Positions 8,839 through 16,834 of a DNA stretch of 64,000 bases are shown piece after piece. Position numbers and translations under genes: made by a program. The DNA is taken from positions 51,850 through 115,849 of the forward strand of contig NZ_JBHUPT010000023.1 in the NCBI RefSeq assembly GCF_049056525.1. The letters run 5' to 3'. Origin of the DNA: Leisingera coralii (lineage in GTDB: Bacteria > Pseudomonadota > Alphaproteobacteria > Rhodobacterales > Rhodobacteraceae). Numbering within the stretch: the first letter of the stretch is position 1; each line of letters starts with the position of its first letter. The notes beneath the pieces were generated by a model. The model was not told the DNA's origin. It did no database searches and was given only the letters and a program-made list of their open reading frames with translations.

Positions 8839-9240
8839 TCAGCCTTCGCGCGGCACCACCGGACCGCCTTGTTTGGCCCATTCGGTGAAGCCGCCCTCCA
8901 GATGCACCACCGGTTTCAGCCCCATCTCCATCGCTGCCTTGGCACTCAGTGCCGAGCGCCAGGCGCTGGCGCAATAGAACACATAGGTCTTGTCCTGGTT
9001 GAACACCGGCTTGTGATAGGGGCTGTCCGGGTCGATCCAGAACTCCAGCATCCCGCGGGGGCAGGAAAACGCGCCGGGGATCATGCCGCTGCGCTGCAGT
9101 TCGCGGATGTCGCGCAGGTCGATGAAGACGTAATTCTCGTCGAGCACCTTCTGCTTGGCGTCCTCCACGCTCATGGTGTCCACAAGGCTGTTTGCCTCGG
9201 CCAGCAGCGCCTTGACTCCCTTGGTGATGGTCTGCGGCAT
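8839..9240 (-). CDS. Rhodanese-like sulfurtransferase domain protein
   Basis: This 133-residue single-domain rhodanese has the 'FIDLRDIREL..SGMIPGA' motif and the active-site loop YCASAWRSA, with the catalytic cysteine near residue 98. Such proteins move sulfane sulfur from a persulfide to an acceptor in the cytoplasm. The start chosen is the ATG at 9238-9240, which has a GGGAGAA ribosome site; a longer upstream reading is not supported. It is the second of two tandem rhodaneses, 75 bp after its paralogue, and 21 bp before the hydrolase pseudogene. Confidence 0.88.
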   Translation of the reverse strand: MPQTITKGVKALLAEANSLVDTMSVEDAKQKVLDENYVFIDLRDIRELQRSGMIPGAFSCPRGMLEFWIDPDSPYHKPVFNQDKTYVFYCASAWRSALSAKAAMEMGLKPVVHLEGGFTEWAKQGGPVVPREG

Positions 9241-9314
9241 TCCGCGTTCTCCCGTTGTCTTACAGGAGACAGGCTGCAGAGTTTTGCGCCCGGGTGCAAG
9301 CCGCCGGGGGCTGC

Positions 9315-9728
9315 TCAATGCATCTGCTGCTCGTCAAACGCTGTAATGCCACCGCCGCCGGCGAGCCAGGCATCCATCCCGCCCTCCAGAAAGAAAACCT
9401 GCCGCAACCCCATATGCTTTGCGCTTTGGGCTGCCTGAGAGGCGTGCAAGCCATTGCCGCAGCAGAAAACAAAAACCTTCCTATTGGCAGGGGCGGAGCC
9501 GCTGATGGGGCTATCGGGATCGATCCACAGATCCATGAGCCCATGGGGGCAGGGAAAAGCCCCGGGAATGAGACCCGTTCTTTTCATTTCCCACGTCATG
9601 CGCAGGTCAACAAAGACAGCGCCGCCGCGGGCATGGACCCTGCGTGCTTCTGCGGGCGACAACCGCGGCAGCGGCGCCTCTGCTTCAATGGCGGGACCAC
9701 CGCCGTTTTCAAACACTGTAATCGTCAT
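9315..9728 (-). CDS. Second rhodanese-like domain protein
   Basis: This 137-residue paralogue of the neighbouring rhodanese shares the 'FVDLRMTWEMKRTGLIPGAF' frame and the 'LWIDPDSP' block. The active-site loop reads FCCGNGLHAS instead of YCASAWRSA. The paired cysteines keep one at the catalytic place, but the arginine that normally helps bind substrate is missing, so specificity may differ. The start is the ATG at 9726-9728 behind an AGAGG ribosome site; a frame extension of 7 codons is possible. The first gene of a two-gene tandem, probably from duplication. Confidence 0.82.
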   Translation of the reverse strand: MTITVFENGGGPAIEAEAPLPRLSPAEARRVHARGGAVFVDLRMTWEMKRTGLIPGAFPCPHGLMDLWIDPDSPISGSAPANRKVFVFCCGNGLHASQAAQSAKHMGLRQVFFLEGGMDAWLAGGGGITAFDEQQMH

Positions 9729-9903
9729 AAGCCACCTCTTGTTTTGCAATTTGCGGCAAATTTGAGTGTATCACATTTGAGGCGAATCATTCTCAGGTTG
9801 TTTTTGAATGGTTAATGCCGGTCCGCCGGCAGGACGCAGCGGCTTGCACTTGCTGTCCTGCTGGTTAGGGTCGCAGGCAAATCCGCAGCAGGGGGCAAGT
9901 GAT

Positions 9904-10947
9904 ATGAAAATGAACCCGTTGGGCCGCACCGGCATCGAGGTCTCCGAACTCTGCCTGGGCACGATGACCTTTGGCACCCAGACGCCGGAGGCGGAAGCCC
10001 ATGCGCAGATCGGCATGGCGCTGGCCGCAGGCGTGAACTTTGTCGACACCGCCGAGATGTACCCGGTGAACCCGGTCAGTGCAGAGACAATCGGCAACAG
10101 CGAACGCATCATCGGCAACTGGAACGCCAGCACCGGGCGGCGCGGCGATTACATCCTGGCGACCAAGCACTCGGGCGAGGGGATGCGGCATGTGCGGGAC
10201 GGGGCGCCGATTTCGTCGAAGACCATTGCGCCCACCATCGAGGCGTCGCTGAAGCGGCTGCAAACAGACTATATCGACCTCTACCAGTTCCACTGGCCGA
10301 ACCGGGGCAGCTACATGTTCCGGCAGAACTGGAGCTATGACCCCTCGGGCCAGAACCGCGAGGAGGTGCTGGCCAATATGGAGGACTGCCTGGAGGCGCT
10401 GCAGCGCGAGGTGGAGCGCGGCACGATCCGCGCCTTTGGCCTGTCGAACGAAAGCGCCTGGGGCACCGCGCAGTGGCTGCGGATCGCGGAAGAGCGCGGC
10501 TGGCCGCGGGTGGCCTCGATCCAGAACGAATACTCGCTGGTCTGCCGGATGTTTGACACCGACCTGGCGGAACTGAGCGTGAACGAGGATGTGGGCCTGA
10601 TGGCGTTCTCACCGCTGGGCACCGGGCTTCTGACCGGCAAGTATCAGGACGGGGCGGTGCCGGAGGGGTCGCGCAAGTCGATCAATCCTGAGCTGGGCGG
10701 GCGCCACTCGCCGCGGGTCTATGATGCGGTGGCGGCCTATCTGGAGATCGCCAAGCGGCACGGGCTGGATCCGGTGCATATGGCGCTGGCCTGGTGCCGG
10801 ACGCGGCCGTTCATGGCCTCGGCGATTTTTGGTGCGACGCATCTGCCGCAGCTGGAGCATCTGCTGAAGTCGGTGGAGGTGGAACTGAGCCAGGAGGTGC
10901 TGGACGAGATCAACGCCGCCCACCGGATGCACCCGATGCCCTATTGA
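9904..10947 (+). CDS. Aldo/keto reductase, Tas-like
   Basis: This 347-residue NADPH-dependent oxidoreductase opens with the family signature LGRTGIEVSELCLGTMTFG and has 'FVDTAEMYPVNP' (Asp and Tyr of the catalytic tetrad), the lysine strand 'ILATKHSGEG' and the 'YQFHWPNRG' strand. The long loop 'PVSAETIGNSERIIG' and overall length fit the Tas/YajO-type AKR subgroup. The start is the ATG at 9904 with a G-rich ribosome site; the frame is open upstream but without a better start. It is divergent from the rhodanese pair across a 175-bp AT-rich gap. Substrate unknown. Confidence 0.9.
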   Translation: MKMNPLGRTGIEVSELCLGTMTFGTQTPEAEAHAQIGMALAAGVNFVDTAEMYPVNPVSAETIGNSERIIGNWNASTGRRGDYILATKHSGEGMRHVRDGAPISSKTIAPTIEASLKRLQTDYIDLYQFHWPNRGSYMFRQNWSYDPSGQNREEVLANMEDCLEALQREVERGTIRAFGLSNESAWGTAQWLRIAEERGWPRVASIQNEYSLVCRMFDTDLAELSVNEDVGLMAFSPLGTGLLTGKYQDGAVPEGSRKSINPELGGRHSPRVYDAVAAYLEIAKRHGLDPVHMALAWCRTRPFMASAIFGATHLPQLEHLLKSVEVELSQEVLDEINAAHRMHPMPY

Positions 10948-10960
10948 CGCGAGCGGAGGA

Positions 10961-11025
10961 GGGGGCGCTGCCCCCTCTTGCGCTTGAGGCGCAATTCACC
11001 CCCGGGATATTTTCAGCCAGATGAA
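10961..11025 (+). repeat. Intergenic repeat, copy 1
   Basis: A first hairpin (GGGGGC GCT GCCCCC), a second hairpin (TTGCGC-TTGAG-GCGCAA) and a tail CACCCCCGGGATATTTTC ending in ATGAA form a compact element. The same plan recurs at 50271-50330 and, on the minus strand, at 33542-33596. It follows the aldo/keto reductase stop and may act as a terminator. Confidence 0.75.
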
Positions 11026-11041
11026 TGGGATCCCGCCGGGG

Positions 11042-12025
11042 TCAATGCGCGGTGGGGCGCGCCTGTTCCTGGCGCAGGTCGCGGGCGGAGGTGCCGTGGG
11101 CGGTGCGGAAGGCGCGGGCGAAGCTCGATTGCGAGGTGAAGCCGGTGGCCATCGCCACCTCCATCAGCGGCATGTTGGTGTCGGTGACCAGGCGGCGGGC
11201 CTCGGCCAGGCGCAGCTGCAGGTAGTGGTCCTGCGGCGTCGTGTTCAGGCGCAGGCGGAACTGCTGCTGCAGGCTGCGCGGGCTGGTGCCCAGCGTCTCG
11301 GCAATGGCGCTGAGCGGCAGCGGCTCGTCCAGCGCCGCCTCCATCAGCGCGTTGGCCTTGGCGGTCAGCGCATTGTGCTTGTGGCCGCCCAGCCGGCTTT
11401 GCGGGCGCGGCGCGGCGGCGGGGCCGTCGTAGAGGAACAGCCCGGCCACCCGGGCCGCAAAACCCGCCCCGTGGCGGGCGCCGATGATATGCAGCATCAT
11501 CTCGATCGCAGGAGTGGCGCCGCCGGAGGTCAGGCGGGACTCAGAAACCGTGAAGCGGTCGTTGCGGGCGTCCACCTCCGGGAAGCGGGCGGCGAAGTTC
11601 TCCAGGTCTTCCCAGTGGGTGGTGGCGGGGTGTCCGTCCAGCAGCCCGGCCTCGGCCATCAGCCAGGGTCCGCCGTCGATGCCCGCAATCGTGGCGCCGG
11701 TGGCGGCAATGCGGCGCAGGCCTGCCAGCAGGCTGGGGGTGGCGTGGCGCGCGAGCTGGAAGCCGGCCACAACGATCAGCAGCTCGCAGCCCTCAAGCCT
11801 GGCCAAGGGAATGCTGGGCACGGTGAGGCCGCTGGTCAGCATCGGCGGTTCCGCCGTGGCGCTGACGTAATCCCAGTCGAAGGCCGCGCGGCCCGCCAGC
11901 CGGTTGGCGGCGCGCATCGGGTCCACGGCGGCCGCAAAGGACAGCGTGTTGCATTCATCCAGGACCAGCAGCGCGGTTTTCAGCGGCCGGTTCTCGGGCT
12001 GCAGAATGTTTTTTGCGGATTTCAT
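11042..12025 (-). CDS. GlxA-type AraC family regulator of carnitine use (CdhR-like)
   Basis: This 327-residue regulator has a DJ-1/PfpI-like domain at about 15-190, ending with the loop 'TSGGATPAIEMML'. Two C-terminal AraC helix-turn-helix motifs follow at about 225-320 ('LSAIAETLGTSPRSLQQQFR' and 'LMEVAMATGFTSQSSFARAF'). This architecture is that of CdhR/GbdR-type regulators, which sense quaternary amines. The gene is divergent from the carnitine degradation genes, sharing a 133-bp promoter region with an inverted repeat, so it most likely activates them. I start at the ATG (12023-12025); a TTG one codon upstream is also open. Confidence 0.88.
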   Translation of the reverse strand: MKSAKNILQPENRPLKTALLVLDECNTLSFAAAVDPMRAANRLAGRAAFDWDYVSATAEPPMLTSGLTVPSIPLARLEGCELLIVVAGFQLARHATPSLLAGLRRIAATGATIAGIDGGPWLMAEAGLLDGHPATTHWEDLENFAARFPEVDARNDRFTVSESRLTSGGATPAIEMMLHIIGARHGAGFAARVAGLFLYDGPAAAPRPQSRLGGHKHNALTAKANALMEAALDEPLPLSAIAETLGTSPRSLQQQFRLRLNTTPQDHYLQLRLAEARRLVTDTNMPLMEVAMATGFTSQSSFARAFRTAHGTSARDLRQEQARPTAH

Positions 12026-12052
12026 CAACTTCGATTCGCCTGGTGTAAACTG

Positions 12053-12072
12053 TGCCGCAAAAGGCTGCGGCA
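12053..12072. promoter_or_regulatory. Candidate operator in the carnitine promoter region
   Basis: TGCCGCA, a 6-bp spacer and TGCGGCA form a perfect 7-bp inverted repeat between the divergent regulator and the cleavage-enzyme gene. The position suits a regulator site; the assignment to the GlxA-type protein is inference. Confidence 0.45.
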
Positions 12073-12158
12073 GAGTCGCTGTCAGCGCAAATCAGAATCT
12101 GGGGAGGAGCCTGGGGATAACCTGAGGCAAAACCCTGTACATCGAAGGGAAAAGCAAA

Positions 12159-13076
12159 ATGCCACTGGAAATGAACCGGGACGTCTTCATCACCTGTGCC
12201 GTGACCGGCTCTGGCGGCACCCAGGACCGCAGCCCGCATGTGCCGCGTTCGCCCAAGCAGATCGCCGACAGCGCCATCGCCGCGGCCAAGGCCGGGGCGG
12301 CCATCGTGCACTGCCATGTGCGCGATCCGGAGACCGGGGTGCCGTCGCGCCGGCTGGATCTCTACCGCGAGGTGACCGACCGGATCCGCGATGCCGATGT
12401 CGATGTGGTGCTGAACCTGACCGCGGGCATGGGCGGCGATATCGTCTTTGGCGGGGTTGAGAGCCCGTTTCCGGTAAATGAGGCCGGCACCGATATGATT
12501 GGCGCCACAGAGCGGGTTGCGCATATTGCCGAATGCCTGCCGGAAATCTGCACCCTGGACTGCGGCACCATGAACTTTGCCGAGGCCGATTACGTGATGA
12601 CCAACACCCCCGGCGCGCTGCGGGCGATGGGGCAGATGATGACCGATCTGGGCGTGAAACCGGAGATCGAGGCGTTCGACACCGGCCACCTGTGGTTTGC
12701 CAAGCAACTGGTAAAAGAGGGAATTCTGGACAGTCCGGCGCTGGTGCAGCTGTGCATGGGGGTGCCGTGGGGCGCGCCGGATGACCTCAACACCTTCATG
12801 GCGATGGTCAACAACGTGCCGGATGACTGGACCTTCTCGGCCTTCTCGCTGGGGCGCAACCAGATGGCCTATGCCTCGGCGGCGGTGCTGGCGGGCGGCA
12901 ATGTGCGGGTCGGGCTGGAGGACAACCTGTGGCTCGACAAGGGCGTGCTGGCCGAGAACTGGCAGCTGGTCGAGCGCGCCGGCACCATCGTGTCGAACAT
13001 GGGTGCACGGGTGATCGGGCCGCAGGAAGTGCGCGAGAAGCTGGGGCTGACCAAGCGCGCTCCGGCGGCGAAGTAA
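12159..13076 (+). CDS. 3-keto acid cleavage enzyme (dehydrocarnitine-cleaving BKACE)
   Basis: This 305-residue TIM-barrel enzyme of the BKACE family condenses a beta-keto acid with acetyl-CoA. The zinc-binding H-x-H (HCHVRD at 51-56) is present, as are 'NLTAGMGGD' and the C-terminal 'GLEDNLWL' segment. Next to carnitine dehydrogenase its substrate is most likely 3-dehydrocarnitine, giving betainyl-CoA and acetoacetate. Start ATG with an AAGGGAAAA ribosome site. First gene of the carnitine operon, followed after 183 bp by the dehydrogenase-thioesterase fusion. Confidence 0.92.
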   Translation: MPLEMNRDVFITCAVTGSGGTQDRSPHVPRSPKQIADSAIAAAKAGAAIVHCHVRDPETGVPSRRLDLYREVTDRIRDADVDVVLNLTAGMGGDIVFGGVESPFPVNEAGTDMIGATERVAHIAECLPEICTLDCGTMNFAEADYVMTNTPGALRAMGQMMTDLGVKPEIEAFDTGHLWFAKQLVKEGILDSPALVQLCMGVPWGAPDDLNTFMAMVNNVPDDWTFSAFSLGRNQMAYASAAVLAGGNVRVGLEDNLWLDKGVLAENWQLVERAGTIVSNMGARVIGPQEVREKLGLTKRAPAAK

Positions 13077-13099
13077 GCGGAAAGGCGGGGGTGCGATGC

Positions 13100-13139
13100 G
13101 TGCACCCCCTGTACACCCCCTGTGCACCCCCTGTGCACC
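13100..13139. repeat. 11-bp tandem repeats in the carnitine operon
   Basis: The unit GTGCACCCCCT occurs three times head to tail (the second has GTAC instead of GTGC), plus a partial fourth unit. Each unit contains the small palindrome GTGCAC or GTAC. It sits 23 bp after the cleavage-enzyme stop within the 183-bp gap. Confidence 0.75.
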
Positions 13140-13259
13140 GGGTAGCGTAACATAGGGCCGCGGCCGGCCCTGGGTGGGCGTGCAAGCGCCCTCCCGTGGG
13201 GAGGGCCGGGCGCGGCCCGTGCTGCGCACGAGCCAGTAGAATTTCCGAAAGGACAGATC

Positions 13260-14732
13260 ATGAAAACAGCAGCAATCATCGGCGGCGGGGTTATCGGCGG
13301 CGGCTGGGCCGCGCGGTTCCTCCTGAATGGCTGGAACGTGCGGGTGTTCGACCCGGACCCGGACGCGGAACGCAAGATCGGCGAGGTGCTGGGCAATGCG
13401 CGCCGCTCCTTGCCGGGCCTTGGCAATGTGGCGCTGCCTGCAGAAGGGCAGCTGTCGTTCCATGAGACCATTGCGGAGGCCGTGGACGGCGCCGAATGGG
13501 TGCAGGAAAGCGTGCCGGAGCGCCTGGACCTGAAGCAGAAGGTCTATGCCGAGCTGCAGGCCTATTGTGCGCCGGATGCGGTGATCGGCTCCTCCACCTC
13601 CGGCTTCAAGCCGTCGCAGCTGCAGGACGGGCGGGAGAACCCGGGGCAGATCGTGGTGACGCATCCGTTCAACCCGGTCTACCTGCTGCCGCTGGTGGAG
13701 CTGGTCACCACGGAGGCCAACCCGGCCGGTGTCATCGACCGGGCCAGGGAGATCATCAGTGCCATCGGCATGTACCCGCTGCACCTCAAGAAGGAAATCG
13801 ACGCCCATGTGGCCGACCGTTTCCTGGAGGCAGTCTGGCGCGAGGCGCTGTGGCTGGTTAAGGACGGCATCGCCACCACCGAGGAGATCGATAACGCGAT
13901 CCGCTACGGCTTTGGCATCCGCTGGGCGCAGATGGGGCTGTTCGACACCTACCGGGTGGCGGGCGGCGAGGCGGGGATGCGCCACTTCATGGCGCAGTTC
14001 GGGCCTTGCCTGTCCTGGCCCTGGACCAAGCTGATGGATGTGCCGGAATTCACCGACGCGCTGGTCGACCTGATTGCAGGCCAGTCGGACGCGCAGTCGG
14101 GTCATCTGGATATCCGCGAGATGGAGCGGATCCGCGACGACAACCTGGTCGGCATGATGCGGGCGCTGGGCAACAACGACTGGGGCGCGGGTGCACTGCA
14201 GAATGCCCATGACAAGGGCCGCGAGGGAGAAGCCGGGCTGGTGCGATCGGTGGATGACCTGGAGGATCTGAGCCAGCCGGTGCTGACCCAGAGCCGCGTG
14301 GTGCCGCTCGATTGGACCGACTACAACGGCCACATGACCGAGAGCCGGTATCTGGATGCCTTTGCGCAATCCACTGACCGGCTGATGATGATCATCGGCT
14401 GCGACGCGGACTATATCGCCAATGGCGGCAGCTATTTCACCGCCGAGACCCATATCCGCCACATCGACGAGGTGAATGCGGGCGATCCGATCCAGGTGCG
14501 GACCCGGGTGATCATGGGTGCGGGCAAGAAGATGCACCTGTGGCACGAGATGTATTCGGGCGGCCGGCTGCTGGCGACCGGCGAGCATATGCTGCTGCAT
14601 GTGGACCTGAAGACCCGCCGCTCGGCGCCGCCTGCGCCGCATATCGAGGCCAATCTGGTCAAGCTGGCCGAGGCCCATGCGGCGCTGCCGGCACCGGAAG
14701 GGCTGGGCCGTGCAATTGGAGCACCGCGATGA
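13260..14732 (+). CDS. lcdH: L-carnitine dehydrogenase fused to betainyl-CoA thioesterase
   Basis: This 490-residue bifunctional enzyme has an N-terminal 3-hydroxyacyl-CoA dehydrogenase-like domain (Rossmann motif GGGVIGGGWAARF at 8-20, about 1-320). It oxidises L-carnitine to 3-dehydrocarnitine with NAD+. From about residue 341 a hot-dog thioesterase domain begins ('PLDWTDYNGHMTESRYLDAF'), which would hydrolyse betainyl-CoA to glycine betaine. The fusion is known in rhizobia and relatives. With the upstream cleavage enzyme it covers all steps from carnitine to betaine. Its TGA overlaps the ATG of the SDR gene, so the two are translationally coupled. Confidence 0.93.
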   Translation: MKTAAIIGGGVIGGGWAARFLLNGWNVRVFDPDPDAERKIGEVLGNARRSLPGLGNVALPAEGQLSFHETIAEAVDGAEWVQESVPERLDLKQKVYAELQAYCAPDAVIGSSTSGFKPSQLQDGRENPGQIVVTHPFNPVYLLPLVELVTTEANPAGVIDRAREIISAIGMYPLHLKKEIDAHVADRFLEAVWREALWLVKDGIATTEEIDNAIRYGFGIRWAQMGLFDTYRVAGGEAGMRHFMAQFGPCLSWPWTKLMDVPEFTDALVDLIAGQSDAQSGHLDIREMERIRDDNLVGMMRALGNNDWGAGALQNAHDKGREGEAGLVRSVDDLEDLSQPVLTQSRVVPLDWTDYNGHMTESRYLDAFAQSTDRLMMIIGCDADYIANGGSYFTAETHIRHIDEVNAGDPIQVRTRVIMGAGKKMHLWHEMYSGGRLLATGEHMLLHVDLKTRRSAPPAPHIEANLVKLAEAHAALPAPEGLGRAIGAPR

Positions 14733-15487
14733 GCCGGGTTCTGATCACCGCCGGCGGCTCCGGCATCGGGCGGGCGATGGCCGAGGGCTTTGCCGCCGCC
14801 GGCCATCAGGTCTGGGTCACGGATGTCAGCGCCGTGGCGCTGGCGGATGTGCCGGAGGGCTGGCGCACCACGGCGGTGGATGCCACCGACGAGGCCGGGG
14901 TCAAGGCGCTGTTTGCGGAGATCGCCGGGGTCTGGGGCGGGCTGGATGTGCTGTGTGCCAATGCGGGCATCGCCGGGCCGACCGCGCTGATCGAGGACAT
15001 TGCGCTGGAGGATTGGCGCAAATGCGTGAGCGTCAACCTGGAAGGCTGCTTTCTGGCCGCGAAATACGCGGCGCCGGTGATGAAGGCGGCCAAGAGCGGC
15101 TCGATCATCGTGACGTCTTCGACGGCGGGGCAGTACGGCTATCCGAACCGGGCGCCTTATGCTTCGGCGAAGTGGGCGGTGATCGGGCTGATGAAGACGC
15201 TGGCGATGGAGCTGGGCCCCTTTGGCATCCGCGCCAATGCGATCTGTCCCGGTGCGGTGGAAGGGCCGCGGATGGAAGGGGTGCTGGAGCGCGAGGCGGC
15301 GGCCAAGGGCATGACCCGGGACGAGGTCTATGCGGGTTATGCCGCTGGCACCTCGATGGGCAGCTTTGTCGAGGCCCGCGACATTGCCAATATGGCGGTG
15401 TTCCTGGGCTCCGACGGGGCGCGGCTGGTGTCGGGGCAGGTGATTGCCGTCGACGGCCATACGGTGAACCCGGACCCGAAAGTGTAA
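14729..15487 (+). CDS. SDR family oxidoreductase in the carnitine operon
   Basis: This 252-residue short-chain dehydrogenase has the cofactor motif AGGSGIGRA (8-16), 'CANAGIAGP' and the catalytic Y-x-x-x-K as YASAK, with 'CPGAVEGPRM' after it. The ATG overlaps the upstream stop (ATGA), so it belongs to the carnitine operon. It might handle 3-hydroxybutyrate or acetoacetate released by the cleavage step, or a carnitine analogue; the sequence does not settle this. It is followed by the three-palindrome element. Confidence 0.9.
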   Translation: MSRVLITAGGSGIGRAMAEGFAAAGHQVWVTDVSAVALADVPEGWRTTAVDATDEAGVKALFAEIAGVWGGLDVLCANAGIAGPTALIEDIALEDWRKCVSVNLEGCFLAAKYAAPVMKAAKSGSIIVTSSTAGQYGYPNRAPYASAKWAVIGLMKTLAMELGPFGIRANAICPGAVEGPRMEGVLEREAAAKGMTRDEVYAGYAAGTSMGSFVEARDIANMAVFLGSDGARLVSGQVIAVDGHTVNPDPKV

Positions 15488-15565
15488 AGCGGGCTGCGAG
15501 GGAACAGGGGGGCGCCTGGCGGGGCGCTTTCCTGTCCCGCGTGTGCCACGGCCCGCAGACGGGCA

Positions 15566-15636
15566 ACGTTTCCCGGCGCGGGAAACGTCCCGGAAAACAC
15601 GTGTTTTCCGAGCCGGAATTATCGCATAATTCCGGC
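15566..15636. repeat. Three-palindrome intergenic element, copy A
   Basis: Three adjacent dyads are present. ACGTTTCCCG/CGGGAAACGT lies at 15566-15588 with loop GCG. CGGAAAACAC/GTGTTTTCCG lies at 15591-15610 with no loop. GCCGGAATTAT/ATAATTCCGGC lies at 15612-15636 with loop CGC. The element lies between the convergent SDR and XRE genes. The same three units recur in reverse order at 18686-18756. Confidence 0.9.
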
Positions 15637-15652
15637 GCCCCTGCCGGGGCGT

Positions 15653-16513
15653 TCAGGAAATTGCGGCCCGCAATGCCCGCAGCCGCCCCGGCAATTGCCG
15701 CGCGGTGATGTCGGCCTCGCGCACAAGATTGTCGAAATGGCTGGTGAAGGTGGTGATCCGCTCCTTGTCGCGGAAGGCGAGGTAGTGGGTGCCGGCGTAG
15801 AACACGCATAGGAGCGGCCCGAAGATGGTGATCGGGGAGGAATAGAGCCGCTTGGCGTCAAACAGGTAGATGCGCAGGCGCGGGTAGAGCTGCTCGCAGA
15901 GGCGTTCGAACTGGGTGAGCTGCTCCAGCCGGATCTCCAGCGGCAGGCCCTCGTAATAGCCCACCGCATGCGCGAAGCTGTCGAGCTCGTAGAGCGGCAT
16001 GGCGATTTCATAGTCCGACGGTGACTGGCGCATCCAGGTGAGGCGGTCCTCCGACGCGCCGATGGCCTGATCGGCGGTGCGGCCCAGGTGGGGGGAATAT
16101 TCCCACTCCAGCAGTGCCCTGGTTTTCAGCATGTCGGGCAGGGCGGCCGGCACGTGGCGGATCTTGTAGCCGAGCGCCTCCTGATGCCATTCGAAGATCC
16201 GCTCATCGACCAGGGCGCGGGGGGCCTCGGTGAGGGTGAGGCTGGAGGCCAGCAGCTCCGCGGCGCTTTCGGGGCGGTCGGAGAGGCTCAGGAGCCAGTC
16301 GGCGGAGACCCCGAGCGCACCGGCGCAGGCGCCGACCACGTGGGCGTTGGGCAGCCGCGCGCCCTCATCCGTCAGCAGCTGCGAGATGGTGGAGCGGTCG
16401 ACCCCGACGGCGCGGGCCAGCGCGCTTTGGCTCAGGCCGCTGTCGCGCAGCGCCCGGTTCAATCTTTGCCGGAACTGCTCTGCCCGCACCCGTTTGTCGA
16501 TATTTTCTATCAT
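15653..16513 (-). CDS. XRE family transcriptional regulator
   Basis: This 286-residue regulator has an N-terminal Cro/C1-type helix-turn-helix (about 20-70, 'LSQSALARAVGVDRSTISQLL'). A large C-terminal domain follows with no enzyme motif that I recognise; it contains many aromatic residues and may be a ligand-binding module. The start chosen is the ATG at 16511-16513; an in-frame ATG at 16553-16555 would add 14 residues. The gene is divergent from the DUF2061-desaturase unit across about 115 bp, so it may regulate that unit. Confidence 0.82.
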   Translation of the reverse strand: MIENIDKRVRAEQFRQRLNRALRDSGLSQSALARAVGVDRSTISQLLTDEGARLPNAHVVGACAGALGVSADWLLSLSDRPESAAELLASSLTLTEAPRALVDERIFEWHQEALGYKIRHVPAALPDMLKTRALLEWEYSPHLGRTADQAIGASEDRLTWMRQSPSDYEIAMPLYELDSFAHAVGYYEGLPLEIRLEQLTQFERLCEQLYPRLRIYLFDAKRLYSSPITIFGPLLCVFYAGTHYLAFRDKERITTFTSHFDNLVREADITARQLPGRLRALRAAIS

Positions 16514-16627
16514 CTGTTGTGAATTATCACGTTCGGTGGATTTTGTTAACTGCATTCGGAATTCTGCACAGCTTCCTGCTGCGGTACTTTGAAAACAAGC
16601 ACTTATCCAAGAATAGCAGGAGGCGAT

Positions 16628-16834
16628 ATGGAAACGCGCAAGCGCTCCATTGTGAAGGCGGTGATTTGGAACGTTCTCGGGCTGGTCTCGATGACGCTGG
16701 TGGGTCTTGCGGCCACCGGCTCGGTCAAGGCGGGCGGGGTGATGGCGCTGATCAATACCGGCATCGGCTTTACCGTCTACCTGGTCTACGAGCGGGTCTG
16801 GGCGCAGATCAGCTGGGGGCGGCGCCATGTCTGA
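16628..16834 (+). CDS. DUF2061 small membrane protein
   Basis: This 68-residue protein has two transmembrane helices and the DUF2061 pattern: 'RSIVKAVIWNVLGLVSMTL' helix, a short glycine turn, then 'ALINTGIGFTVYLVYERVWAQI'. Start ATG at 16628 with a GCAGGAGG ribosome site. Its last codons overlap the desaturase start by 8 bp, implying translational coupling. Function of the family is unknown. Confidence 0.85.
   Translation: METRKRSIVKAVIWNVLGLVSMTLVGLAATGSVKAGGVMALINTGIGFTVYLVYERVWAQISWGRRHV

Noticed and set aside
9750..9903. Fur- or Irr-like iron box between the rhodanese and aldo/keto reductase genes
   Set aside because: AATCATTCTC and TTTGC...GCAAA arms are suggestive, but neither matches a full consensus, and the flanking genes are not iron genes.
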